Shown here: positions 29,395 through 39,344 of the stretch, in pieces
Position numbering within the stretch: the stretch's first letter is position 1
Layout: the number at the start of each line of letters is the position of its first letter
Source of the DNA: Chrysophaeum taylorii
Taxonomy: Eukaryota > Sar > Pelagophyceae > Pelagomonadales > Pelagomonadaceae
Direction: 5' to 3'
Assembly (NCBI GenBank): GCA_029834535.1
Contig: JAQMWT010000406.1
Span: forward strand, 93,437 to 157,436
Length of the DNA stretch: 64,000 bases
The notes under the pieces: generated by a model
What the model saw: only the letters and a program-made list of their open reading frames with translations
Databases searched by the model: none
Told to the model about the DNA's origin: nothing
Translations under genes and position numbers: made by a program

Positions 29395-31659
29395 TCATAC
29401 TGGAGGTGAGAAATGCTTACGTATATAAGGCAGCTGTGAATGCATTGACTCCAAAATGGTTTTAAGCCATGGGACATAAATTACTCGTTCCATGAGGGTG
29501 GAGTATAGTTTGAGCATTTCGCGTTGTTCATTAAAAGCACATAGTCTGAACTGTAGTGAGCGAAGTTCCATTTTACGCGCTTTTGCTTGTTGTAGCGAGT
29601 AAATTGGTAGAGTTGGCAACAGGTTACTGAGTCTAAACAAAGTAATCTTGACATTATCATCAATTTTACTCTGGATAGATGATTGTCCTTTAAATTCGAC
29701 TCCATAAAGGTGTATACCAAGTTTATCTTCTCCCCATTGAGTCATACTGATGATGTGCAGATCGGGATCGTTATGGTCGTTTTGCTTGGGTAGAAAAAGC
29801 GCAACGTCTAGCTTTACATATCCCACATTTGGATGCTTTGGGAGAGCGGGAATGACGGTCCTTATAATCATAGCATGTGTGATTCTCTGCGTATCCGTAG
29901 CAGTCTGGATAGCAGGTGATAAGGACTCGGGTAGCTTTGCGATGTGGATAGGATCAGCATAACGTTTAAAGTTAATTGCATGTTGAGAAGCACATGTGTC
30001 AGCATATCCTGGCGTAGTCATTAGCGGCAAATTGTACTCGTTGTACAATTTAAGCATTGTCGCATAAAAGGCATGTGTTGAGCTTTGACCAAACACGTAC
30101 TGTGTCATGAAACTTTGCGTTTGTTCGGAAGGCACAACGACGAGTGTAAAACCAGTATTTAGTTTTGGTAGCAACACAGGGGGATCTGTACCATCTTCGT
30201 TGGTTAAATTACTGGGGAGCTCAGAGTGCAAAGAAGTTTCCCGAGCTTGACGACGAACAATAGCATTCTGAGCTTTAGCATTTATGTGCTGCAATAGCGG
30301 CTGAGGGATGTTATCGATTTCATCGTCTTTAATTGACAGGAAAGTGTGGAACATTTTCTCTGTATCAGCAGTCCCCCTCTGCTCCGCATCACTGGGGGGC
30401 GCTTCAGGAGCAGATGTTTCAGTTTGATACTTTTCTTCTGAAACCAGAGATTCCTCATCGGCTTCCAAGAGGTTCGATATGGTATTGGACGTAATATCAA
30501 CTCGAGATAAGTAGAGATGAACTTGGGTGGCTTCATCAGGATCCAAGGACTGTGTCGAAGCTTGAGAAGCGGTTGTCCAGAGGGTACTCAATAAGCTTTT
30601 CATTTCCTCCTGTACCATTTTAGAGTCGGTGGAAGGATTGGGATTCGCTTCCTGCAATTTACCAAACAGGTGGCGAAGACGATCAACTTGATAAGTAGCC
30701 CGGTCCATAAGAGACATATTCGAGCGTGCATTACGGTTAGAAGAAGATGAGTAGACAGGACGATCGAAGCTGGTACCTTTGACGTTATAATTTGAAGGTG
30801 GACGATAGTACGACGTGTCACGGGGTGAGATTGTCGATGCTTTATCTTTAGCATTACGAAGCTTACGAGCATTGAAGCCAGACTGTCCAGCTACAGTAGC
30901 TAACAACGAGTAAGCGTTGTTTAGAGAATCGTGGGATTGATGAATAGTGTCCATCAATAATACCTTAGGTGGCTTGGTAGCGGTAGTACCAGGGATGTAA
31001 GGGATCCAAGAAGCGGGTTTATCCAAGCGTCGGTTAGAAGAAAACTTTGTCTCATTATATATCTTTAACAAGAATTCCAATAGTGGACGAACGTCGTTGG
31101 GATCAACTAGCTTTAACAATTCGGGATCGTGACTCGAGTTGTTACTAGAGCGTGTCTCGTAGAGTTTACACCATTCCAATGAAGATTGAGAATAGCGCTC
31201 GTGATCCGATGGATTAGCATATAGACGGTAGATCTCCTCGTGAGCTTTAAGAGTGATTATGGAGTTATTAAATTGGATTGATGCTTCATCATTATTTAAT
31301 TGCTTTGCCTGAGATTGAAAGGAAAGGAGTTGTTCGACAAATACATGGGCATACCAATTAACATTTAGAGACATTCGATTAAACTGAGATTTAAGCTCAG
31401 TTGCATCTGTACAAGACACTGTCTCATAGTAATGATAGGCTAAAAGCATTACAGCAAGCATTACAGCACGTAATTTATTAGGATGTGCAGGGGCTGCATA
31501 AATTTTCTTTAGTTGAGGCCACATAGCGAGAGCGGGCTTTTCCTGGGACTCGAGGTTAAAGAATATGTACAAAAAGCCAGCATAAGTTTCGCAGTGTTTG
31601 ATCCAATCGGCATTAGAGAGACCTGTAAAGGATATGTTAGTTAAAGATGAATCATACAC
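29395..31659 (-). CDS. Gag-like and protease-like polyprotein of the copia-like element (754 codons)
   Basis: The first 300 residues resemble a Ty1/copia Gag: helical, with a WCKLYETRSSN segment and a basic Ser/Asn-rich linker, but no CCHC knuckle. At about residue 545 lies PGYADTCASQHAI, which matches the copia protease active-site region (usually DSGAS.H) with Cys in place of Gly, followed by the VKLDVALFLP.....LHIISM pattern of the protease fold. The frame ends with TGA and continues openly into the methyltransferase in the same phase. It would assemble particles and cleave the polyprotein. Confidence 0.65.
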   Translation of the reverse strand: MYDSSLTNISFTGLSNADWIKHCETYAGFLYIFFNLESQEKPALAMWPQLKKIYAAPAHPNKLRAVMLAVMLLAYHYYETVSCTDATELKSQFNRMSLNVNWYAHVFVEQLLSFQSQAKQLNNDEASIQFNNSIITLKAHEEIYRLYANPSDHERYSQSSLEWCKLYETRSSNNSSHDPELLKLVDPNDVRPLLEFLLKIYNETKFSSNRRLDKPASWIPYIPGTTATKPPKVLLMDTIHQSHDSLNNAYSLLATVAGQSGFNARKLRNAKDKASTISPRDTSYYRPPSNYNVKGTSFDRPVYSSSSNRNARSNMSLMDRATYQVDRLRHLFGKLQEANPNPSTDSKMVQEEMKSLLSTLWTTASQASTQSLDPDEATQVHLYLSRVDITSNTISNLLEADEESLVSEEKYQTETSAPEAPPSDAEQRGTADTEKMFHTFLSIKDDEIDNIPQPLLQHINAKAQNAIVRRQARETSLHSELPSNLTNEDGTDPPVLLPKLNTGFTLVVVPSEQTQSFMTQYVFGQSSTHAFYATMLKLYNEYNLPLMTTPGYADTCASQHAINFKRYADPIHIAKLPESLSPAIQTATDTQRITHAMIIRTVIPALPKHPNVGYVKLDVALFLPKQNDHNDPDLHIISMTQWGEDKLGIHLYGVEFKGQSSIQSKIDDNVKITLFRLSNLLPTLPIYSLQQAKARKMELRSLQFRLCAFNEQREMLKLYSTLMERVIYVPWLKTILESMHSQLPYIRKHFSPPV

Positions 31660-31776
31660 AATTGATTTAGGAAATCGGGTATCTAATAAAGGACATTTTT
31701 AACATCCTCATTTAATTCAGGACGGACAAGGTTGTACGACTCTTGGTAGTAAAGTCGTTCAAGGCTATTACGGGCA

Positions 31777-32133
31777 TCAACCGTTAGTTGAGAGGGAGTT
31801 GACGTGCCAAGTCTTTAAATATTCGGGCAGGGCATCTTCATCAGGTAAGTTTAAATCGTTAACTTGTTCAGCTTTCCATTGAGCGAAGATGATATCAGCT
31901 TCTTGTTCAAGGACTTGATTATATTCCGGAGCATTCCGGGTGTAAGCTTCATATGAATCATAGCAGAATAACGCGTCCACATATGGACTTGTCATATGCC
32001 TGTGAAGCGTTTCAATTTGTAAGCTCACCTTAGTTGAATTATCTTGGAAACGTAATCCTGCGTTAATCTTATCAACGAGGATCTGTTCTTGTTTGTAGAT
32101 ATCAGTGGTAGATATTGTTTTTTGTTTTGACAT
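31777..32133 (-). pseudogene. N-terminal Gag-like fragment of the copia-like element
   Basis: A 118-codon frame starts MSKQKTISTTDIYKQEQ at an ATG (32133) and contains AYTRNAPEYNQVLEQEADI. It precedes the 754-codon frame on the same strand and is probably the original Gag N-terminus, separated by a frameshift and about 120 bp. Confidence 0.5.
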
Positions 32134-32897
32134 GATTGTGACCTATTAAGAGATAGGCTGGAGAATTGATAGACAGATTCAACACACAAGAATGAAGGGC
32201 TTCTCAAGTGCGGGTTCTATGTACAGTACGCGATTTTTAAAACGTAGGCTTATTGACAAGACCAAACAAATCAACATGTTATTTAAAACAGGGTGACTTG
32301 AGACTGAAGAATGAATCAGTTCTCGAGCAGCCAGTCTTTTGTTGGGGAGTGGAAGGAAAATCCCATACAAGTTTCCGCGGCTTGCATGGGAAAAATTTTA
32401 ATTTTATTGGTTATGTGAGTGCATATGACCAGTGACCGACCCAACTCGGTCACAAACAGATTTAACTGGATGGCACATACCGCCACACAACAAATATGTA
32501 CAGTAGACCACCGCCAAACACATTGTCGCATTGTACTCGTGATCAGGCGCAAATTGATCATTCGATTTAGACGTACAACACAGTTGGGCTGATACACCTA
32601 CGCATCTGGGCCCATAACCTGGAGAGATTTGACCCTCTCCGGGTACATGGTAGAGACTGCGTGCAGTCTTAGGCGTGTACAGACCATTCCGCTTGTCACA
32701 TGCTACTACACAAGGTAGGGATTTAGGCCCTAACTCCTTAAGGACATTAGGCCCCATAGAAGCGTTTACACTGACAACGGGGAACGAAGTCTCTGTTAAT
32801 TAAACAGAAAACCCCGTACCCGACGGTACGCACCTGGAGGCCTACTCCATGTTGGAAAAGAGCTTCAGATTGGGTTCTTCATAATCTGAGATAAACG
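32134..32897. other. Leader-like untranslated region of the copia-like element
   Basis: About 760 bp between the first Gag-like ATG and the right-hand direct repeat contain no convincing coding frame. A tRNA-complementary primer-binding site could not be assigned by eye. Confidence 0.4.
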
Positions 32898-33025
32898 GGC
32901 GGAAGGAGGGTAAGGAAAGAAGGAGAAAGAGGGAAAGCCGTATTACGGAGAGAAAACCCTCGTCTAGAGATAGGTGTGAAATGTTTCAGTGTCGCACACA
33001 TAATAGTGTAGCTCTCTGGAACCGA
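32898..33025. repeat. Direct repeat, right copy (possible 5' LTR remnant)
   Basis: It matches the left copy at 19650-19762 in the same orientation with scattered substitutions and small indels, including an extra ACATAATAGTG block before TAGCTCTCTGGA. If these are LTR remnants, this is the 5' one, because the element reads on the minus strand. Confidence 0.6.
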
Positions 33026-33503
33026 AAATGTCGTATCCACCCATCGCTCTAATTTGTAAACATGCAAAACCAGCAGGGCCGCCTGTCGTCGAGACTACGA
33101 TCAAATCTGGCGCCCTTTCTAGATCCCTTGCAGCAGATGTTCGTGCATACCCTTGGGTCGCGTACACCTCATCAGGCCGTTCAAACGACGCTCCGTCTTG
33201 GTCTTAGTTCCGCTGCTTCGGCATATGATCGCGACCGAGAGCATCGAGATGAATTTCCATGCCCTGCCATGTTGGTGCGGTTAGATTTTTTACTGTGTTA
33301 GCACTAAGGGCCAAGCTTGGCGCTCGGCCCGAATGTCGTCGGGCAATACATCGGCCACGCAATGACGATCGCCGGGGGACGCGGCTGGCCATCACCACTA
33401 CCATTCGCAAGATTTTAACACAAAGCAACCGCGGCGGTTTTTGTTGTGGCGAGAAACTCCAGAGACCACCCAGAACTTCACTCAAAGAGTACTATTAAGT
33501 GTT
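33026..33503. other. Unassigned spacer between the copia-like element and the right PIF1 repeat
   Basis: Short open frames on both strands (79-93 codons) have no recognisable domain. Nothing else is seen. Confidence 0.4.
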
Positions 33504-34512
33504 ACAAGTGCAGGCCAGTAAGTTCACCTACTCCCAATCTCTAACCCCAGTAAGTTCAGGTCTGGTCCCAGTAAGTTTCATATAAGTTCACCTGGTCAGT
33601 AAGTTCACCTAGCTCACACCAACTCCTTTGAGCTCGTCGCTCTCGCCTCCGCCAATCTAAGCTGCTTTGATCCGCACGCGCCGCCAACCTTTAAGTTTAC
33701 TCTAAAAACCCTTTACTCTAAAAGCCCCAGTATGTTCACCTGGTCCCAGTTTCACCTGGTCACTCAGCTCACCTAGTCCCAATCTCAAACCCCAGTAAGT
33801 TCACCTGGTCTCAGTAAGTTCACCTACAGTGCGCGCGTAGACGCCGGGAGGGGGCTTATCGGTATTGCGCAGCACGTTTGGGGTAGGGTGGAGTCGTCGA
33901 CTCGGAAGAGGATATCCTCGGGTTGCCGATCGACAGAGAGCCACGTAGAGCTGGACGTGGCAGAAGACGGGCTTCGCCAAGAGGACGCCGACCTCGCGGG
34001 GCGTCTGGCCCTGGCTCTTGTTGATCGTTTGGCGTAGGCGGGCCTTAAGCGATACAGGTTGGAGGAGCCTCGGTGACAACGACACGATCGATCATGTATC
34101 TGGTACCGTTGCAGTGGCCGTGCGACGGGTCGAGGTTTCGAAGACCTTAAGCTCGCGCTCAAAGTCAGCATCCCGTTGGTTGTCAGGGAGTTGAAAACTC
34201 TACTGTAAAGAGCGAGGCGTCGTCTTCCGACCCAGCCTAGTCAGCCGAAAAGAACTCCGACGCCTCGTCTCCGGGAAAAAAAGGCCGCGGTCATGCGCGC
34301 GTTGTCAGCATCGACAACATCGTTTCGACGGAGCGTGAGAATGGCGCGCTGAAAGAGCCGCCGCGGGTCGTGGAAATAGTCTGCGAGGTCGCCGTAGACG
34401 GCTTGGAGGATCACTATCTGGCTCTCGCGCCTACCTGATCCTTACTCTCGCGCCTACCTGGTCCTTACCCTAAATCGAGGGACAAACAGACAAACAGACA
34501 GACAGACAAACA
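33504..34512 (-). mobile_element. PIF1/Helitron-helicase-derived repeat, right copy (inverted)
   Basis: This copy is the reverse complement of 24485-25508 with modest divergence. It begins with the CAAGTGCAGGCCAGTAAG end, carries the tandem AAGTTCACC array, then helicase-tail coding on the minus strand (TINKSQGQTPREVGVLLAKP, FCHVQLYVALC). Its other end is cut at 34512 by the short-LTR copia element. The missing terminal piece (TCTGTCGATTAGTAGT) resumes at 39081-39096. Confidence 0.72.
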
Positions 34513-34584
34513 TGTTAGCGTTAAGAGAAAGACGTAAGGATACTGGATACGTGGTGCAGGGGTAAGTGTCATAGCTTCTTCACA
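34513..34584 (-). repeat. LTR of the second copia element (left, 3' LTR)
   Basis: It begins TGTTAGCG and ends CTTCTTCACA, giving canonical TG...CA ends. It is unusually short at 72 bp. Confidence 0.78.
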
Positions 34585-34690
34585 CAGGTGCTGGAAAAGA
34601 AGGAAAAGGAAAAAGGGGTAAGTGAGGTCCTCACACAGGTGCTGGAAAAGAAGGAAAAGGGAAAAAAGGGGTAAGTGAGACGCTCACAGA
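34570..34690. repeat. Tandem duplication next to the left LTR
   Basis: A unit of about 55 bp (CACAGGTGCTGGAAAAGAAGG ... GGGGTAAGTGAG) occurs twice in a row, overlapping the LTR edge. Confidence 0.7.
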
Positions 34691-36250
34691 GGAGAAGCTT
34701 TGAGGAAGACGTCACGTTTGAGGAAGACGTCACAGAGGCATTGTGGCAAGAAAAAGAGACAACAGAGATCAGGGCGAAGATCACGAAGTGAGGTAACGAG
34801 CACGAAGCCGGAGGAAGGAAGGAGTTTCCGTACTGCGGGTGAAAATGTCGCTAAGATTGTTAAGGCGGGGTATGTGCTTGAGATCGATGATGTGGTTGCG
34901 ATGGTACTCGGCGGTACTGTAAAAGCGAATGTCAATATGGCGGGTGCGCCGTGTGAGACATTGGAGACGAACTTGGGTGACGGTGGTGCTATTATCAGCA
35001 TACATTGGGACCGTGTGACGAGGGAGATCAAAGTCATCGAAAAGTTTGAGAAGCCAAGAGAGCTCAGCAGTAGCAGCGTAAAGAGCAAGCAATTCAGCTT
35101 CGAAAGAAGAACGATCAAGTAAGTATTGCGAGCGGGAGCAGTAGGCTATATAGAGCCAGCAACAAAAGAAGAGCGAGCAAGTAAGTACTGCGATCGGGGG
35201 CAGTAGGCGATCATAGAGCCAGCAGAGAAAACAAAGAAACAGTTGTGGAGTGGCGGTCATCAGGGTCGTCGGCCCAGCGGGAGTCGGAATAACCACAGAG
35301 ACGAAGGGTAGAATCGCGACCAAGAACAAGGGCAAGATCCTGAGTACCGTTGAGATAACGCAGAGTGTGGGATAAAGCGTGCCAAGCGTGCCAGTGGGGT
35401 TTACCAGGATTGTGGGAAAAACGCGCACACTGATTGACGGACCAAGTGATATCAGGGCGAGTCATGATGGAGATGAAGAGGACACAGCCAACAATACGGC
35501 GAAAAGGGACACGCGTAATGCGAAGACCAACGTAAGAGGTGAGATCGAGTTCATTGACGTCAGTGAAAGCGCGGAAACGGAGGAAAAAGGCTTGGTAATG
35601 GCCAATGCAATGACGAGGGTGCGCCACAAGAAGATCATCAACGACCAGAACGAGACGTAGAACGACGGTAGAATTGAGCACGAGCTTGTAATGGCAAGTG
35701 TCACCAGATCCGCGGACGAAGCCACAGTCATTGACGAGAAAGCGTGCCAAATAAAGCCACCAATTACGACAAGCTTGTTTACAACCATACCAAGAGCGAC
35801 GGAGCTTGTAAACGATTTTGAAACCATCGGTGGGTTGGCGAGGAGCATAGCCTTCGGGTGGCCAGACATAGATGTCTTCGTCAATGGGAGCTTGAATAAA
35901 AGCGGAGCTGACATCCAACTTGTGCAAATCCCAGTCATGAACAGCGACAAAGATCAGAAAGAAACGGATCGTGACGATGTTGGCAACCGGTGAGTAGGTG
36001 TCATGATAATCAATGCCGTGAACCTGGGTGTAACCGCGGACGACAAGGCGAGCCTTGTACGATTTGAAGCGGCCAGAGTCATACTTCTTGCGGAGGATCC
36101 ACTTGAGGGTACAAATGTTGCCAGAAAACGTCGAAGGAAGGCGCATAACATCCCAGCAACCAAGCTGACCAAGAGAGCTGTATTCTTTAGCGATGGCTTG
36201 CAACCAGCCAGGACGCTTAGGATTGGTCGGATAGTCGTTTCGTCAAGGTC
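34684..36250 (-). pseudogene. Copia reverse transcriptase and RNase H of the second element
   Basis: Frame 35211-36203 has FKSYKARLVVRGYTQVHGI, SPVANIVTIRFFL, KLDVSSAFIQAPIDEDIYVW, WYGCKQACRNWW, the catalytic VVDDLLV and GCVLFISIMTRPDITWSV, typical copia reverse transcriptase. RNase H starts as GYSDSRWADDPDDR in the same frame and continues after a frameshift near 35250 with RSSFEAELLALYAATAE, YADNSTTVTQV and RTRHIDIRFYS. Integrase and Gag are not recognisable upstream, so the element is defective. Confidence 0.85.
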
Positions 36251-39003
36251 TGATACTGAGACATTTCTTCGGAAGCAGAGTAATAAACGTGTGCATGAGG
36301 ATCAACAAGGGTGTTAGCTAAACAAAGGGGAAGGAAGACCTAATGAACTAACAAACAAAAGCTAACAGAAGAGACATACAAGGAGTTACAGGGGGAAACA
36401 GAATGGCCCGTATCGACATCAGAATGGCCCGTATCAACATCAGAATGGCCCGTATCAACATCAGAATGGCCCGTATCAACATTAGAATGGCCCATATCAA
36501 CATTGTGACAGGATGAAACAGAATGGCCCGTAAAAAAAGTTTGTTGGTTGGTCGACTTTGCGCGGTCGGCTCCGTTTGGCGCGACTTTGTTTTGCACTTT
36601 CTGTTGTTTTCTCTCTTTGGTGCTCTTTTGTACGTTTCTCTCGAGCTCGTAGAATGGTCGGTTCACGTGATGGGGTGATCAGTCCCAGTGAAACCGGCGC
36701 ATTCTCATCAAACACAGGGGGCAAGGGGGCAACAGCGGACAAGGGGGCAACAGCGGAAGAACAGCGGACAATGGGGGAACAATAGACGAGAGCTTGGAAG
36801 CGTGATTCGAGAAAGTCAGAACAACGTTGAAGTTCCTTCGGTGGTTGACATTGCAGGAAATCGGGTAAGTGAAACTGTCAGCAAAATCGAGGTCTGAAGA
36901 ACAATAGCGACAAAAGTGCCTGGGATGACGTGCGTTAGACGAGCGTTAGACGATTGTCGCAGCGGGGCAAAGATAGCGGAAACACAGGCTGGTACATATG
37001 ATGGCGGTGTACCAGACGTCTGATGAGAACGTTGCCTTTGGGCAGATAGGTTGCATGGTGCATGGTGACCAGGTTATGACGATGGTTGGAGTCGACAGAA
37101 GCAAAAACAGGCGTAAGCAGGTTTGATACGAACGTGGGTGTTTGGTTGTTGTGGTGCGAGCAAGTTGCCATGGGCACGACCGCGTCCTGTACGCGAAAAT
37201 GGAAGACTTCGGACGCGCCTGCGGTGTAAGGAACGAACACAGGTAGACCAGGCTGCTGTATGCCAGCCTGCTGTGACAGATAAGAAAGTGGCCCGTTTTC
37301 GCATTCGGAAGAACGAAGTTGCCATATGGGCCAACGTTGGAGGACCAAGCGGCGAGCTTCGCTCGTCATACTCGAATAGGCTGCGGTAGAAGTTGGCGAC
37401 AGTGGCAAAACAGTTGTGGCACGTAAGAACGTTGCAGATAGCTTGCAGATAGCGTCGCAGTGACACGTAAGAACATTGCAGATAGCGTCGCGGGTGCTGA
37501 GCACGGAATTCACGTCGATAGCAAAACCGAATTTTAAAGGTCAGAAAAGCGGCGAAAAAGCGATAGTGGGTGAAGGAGAACCACAAATCACACAGCAAAG
37601 AAGCGTTTGTCCAGGATCCCGAAGATGAGCGATCCAAGCACATAGGAAGCACGAAAACTGCGCACGCGAAAAATTGACAGGCACAGCTTAGTTGTGGCAG
37701 GTGAAATGAGCGATGGAACGTGATTCGCTGGTTTTACCAAAACCGACAAGCACAACGAGGAGTGGATCGACGAATAGCTGAAAATGTACAACGGGGAGTG
37801 GAGCAACGAATAGGCGAAATACAGAACGAGGAGGGGAGCAACGACGAGGGGAAAAGACAGAACGAGGAGAGGAGCAACGACGAGGGGAAAATACAGAACG
37901 AGGCGCCTGTGCAATGGGAGCTAAAAACAAAAACGAGGGGCTTCCGTGGGATGGGGCTGTTGATGTGCTTGCATCAGACATTCGGCGGTACACACGCTGA
38001 CTTGGAATTATCTTGAAAGTGCTGCGCTGTTGAGAAGAACGGCGATGGTGGGTAGGGCGTTGTCGTGGAATAGCTAGGAACTTTGAAACTTGCGGCAGTC
38101 CCCCTTAAAGTGATCCTTGCAGCCGCCAAAAAGACATCGGGTAGTGCGTCGGAATCGAGTAGAGCCAGGTTGTTGGGAAAGGGGAGCGTCTAGGGTAGGT
38201 CAGTTGGAAGAGTCTGAAGTCGTGGCTGACGACGTGGCGGATAGCGCGGCGGAAGTGGTTGTGCATGCCATCGAAATTGATTGTTGTTGAACTTCTCAAG
38301 GGTAGAACCACATTCATCGTTGTTGTTGAACTTCTCAAGGGTAGAACCACATTCATCGGTACGAAACGCGAGACGATAAAACAAAGCCAGTAAGGCTTGA
38401 AGCACGATGCACGTAGTCAAATGCGAGGACACACTCGAGGGTGCGTCAGATCAGGTACAATGCCGAGCAACTTGAACTCCGGTGATAGGTAAAATGCCGA
38501 GCAACTTGAACGCCGGTGATAGGTACAATGCTGAGCAACTTGTATACTCCGATGATGAACTTGTTGAGGAAGTTCACTACGCAATCCCCACGGCCCATGT
38601 AGACATCGGTAATGCGCTTGTAAAGTCGCGTGAAGTTCAAGTCGCGGTTGTCATGGATATCAACGTTGTTGCTTGACGCGAAAGTCTTCTTCAGAGCAGC
38701 CAGAAGCGGAAATGCTAGTCCAAGTGTCGGTGGTCAAGATAATGCGATCACCGGTGGAAATGATCATGTTTTCCAGGCGCCGGGTCCGTTGGTGAAAAAG
38801 ATGTCGCTCACCACTGAAAGCATCGAGTTTTTTTGCGAAATCTTGGTATCCTTAATTTCGATCGAGGACATGATAAACGATAACGAACCGAACACGTAGC
38901 AATGAACTGAAGCCGAGGAGGAGTCGCTGTTGTCCGTGAAGTCAAGCTCAGGGCGTTCGATGACGAACACCTGGAACCATGTTACGAATGGTATGAGGCG
39001 TTA
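36251..39003. other. Internal region of the second copia element, repeats and no recognisable gene
   Basis: About 2.75 kb where Gag, protease and integrase should be encoded. Several short tandem arrays are present: a 21-bp unit at 36402-36500, GGGGGCAACAGCGGA at 36717-36780, a roughly 33-bp unit at 37780-37905, a 36-bp unit at 38285-38360 and a 35-bp unit at 38458-38545. Open frames of up to 192 codons show no domain. Confidence 0.5.
36402..36500. repeat. 21-bp tandem repeat, about five copies
   Basis: The unit AGAATGGCCCGTATCAACATC repeats almost perfectly. On the minus strand it would read as a seven-residue repeat VDTGHSD. Confidence 0.8.
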
Positions 39004-39075
39004 GACTAGCGATAAGAGAAAGACGTAAGGATACTGGATACGTGGTGCAGGGGTAAGTGTCATAGCTTCTTCACA
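39004..39075 (-). repeat. LTR of the second copia element (right, 5' LTR)
   Basis: It matches 34513-34584 except for the first three bases (GAC for TGT) and one internal base. It is followed by the target duplication AAACA. Confidence 0.75.
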
Positions 39076-39344
39076 AAACATCTGTCGATTAGTAGTTAAG
39101 ATACGGTTTCGTAACAAGACTGCAAAGTATGTACCTAGGGTATATTATACGTTCATATTATTTGCCCCCTCAGGAGTGGGGGGTTGTTTCCTTGAGCGCT
39201 CCTCGATCCTTTTCCTTGCTAGTGGAGGCTGAACGGCAATGGAAAATTACATTTCTGCACATAGATGATGTCACGACGCCTCATGTTTCGTTCGCTTCAA
39301 ATCACGAGTCGCGTCATTTCGTTTTCGCGCCTTGAAGCTGCAGC
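39076..39344. other. Junction and 5' flank of the adenylate-forming gene
   Basis: It starts with the AAACA duplication and the last 16 bp of the interrupted PIF1-derived repeat (TCTGTCGATTAGTAGT), then unique DNA up to the ATG at 39345. A CCCCTCAGGAGTGGGGGG stretch near 39166 could form a small hairpin. No promoter motif is assigned. Confidence 0.5.

Larger units (their letters stand above)
19650..33025 (-). mobile_element. Large Ty1/copia-like retroelement carrying a cytosine methyltransferase, decayed and interrupted
   Basis: On the minus strand the order is Gag-like (32133-29395), protease-like segment inside it, C5 cytosine methyltransferase (29394-about 27650), HHCC plus integrase core (27428-25468), reverse transcriptase (24484-23212), RNase H (23279-22428), then extra frames (22377-19870). 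Integrase before reverse transcriptase is the Ty1/copia order. Direct repeats of about 110 bp flank it. Base composition is clearly more AT-rich than the surrounding host genes. The pol is broken by several frameshifts and by an inserted PIF1-repeat copy, so this copy is not intact. Confidence 0.75.
34513..39075 (-). mobile_element. Second Ty1/copia element with 72-bp LTRs and AAACA target-site duplication
   Basis: Two near-identical 72-bp direct repeats (34513-34584 and 39004-39075) bound 4.56 kb. Flanking AAACA occurs at 34508-34512 and 39076-39080. Joining the flanks across the element restores the end of the PIF1-derived repeat, confirming a clean insertion. Inside, the minus strand encodes copia reverse transcriptase and RNase H. 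The 36.2-39.0 kb part, where Gag and integrase are expected, is filled with short tandem repeats and broken frames. The four LTR mismatches of 72 lie mainly at the first bases. Confidence 0.8.

Noticed and set aside
36935-37652. Minus-strand frames of 192 codons inside the second copia element as Gag or integrase
   Set aside because: No HHCC, DDE or CCHC motif is visible; composition follows local tandem repeats.
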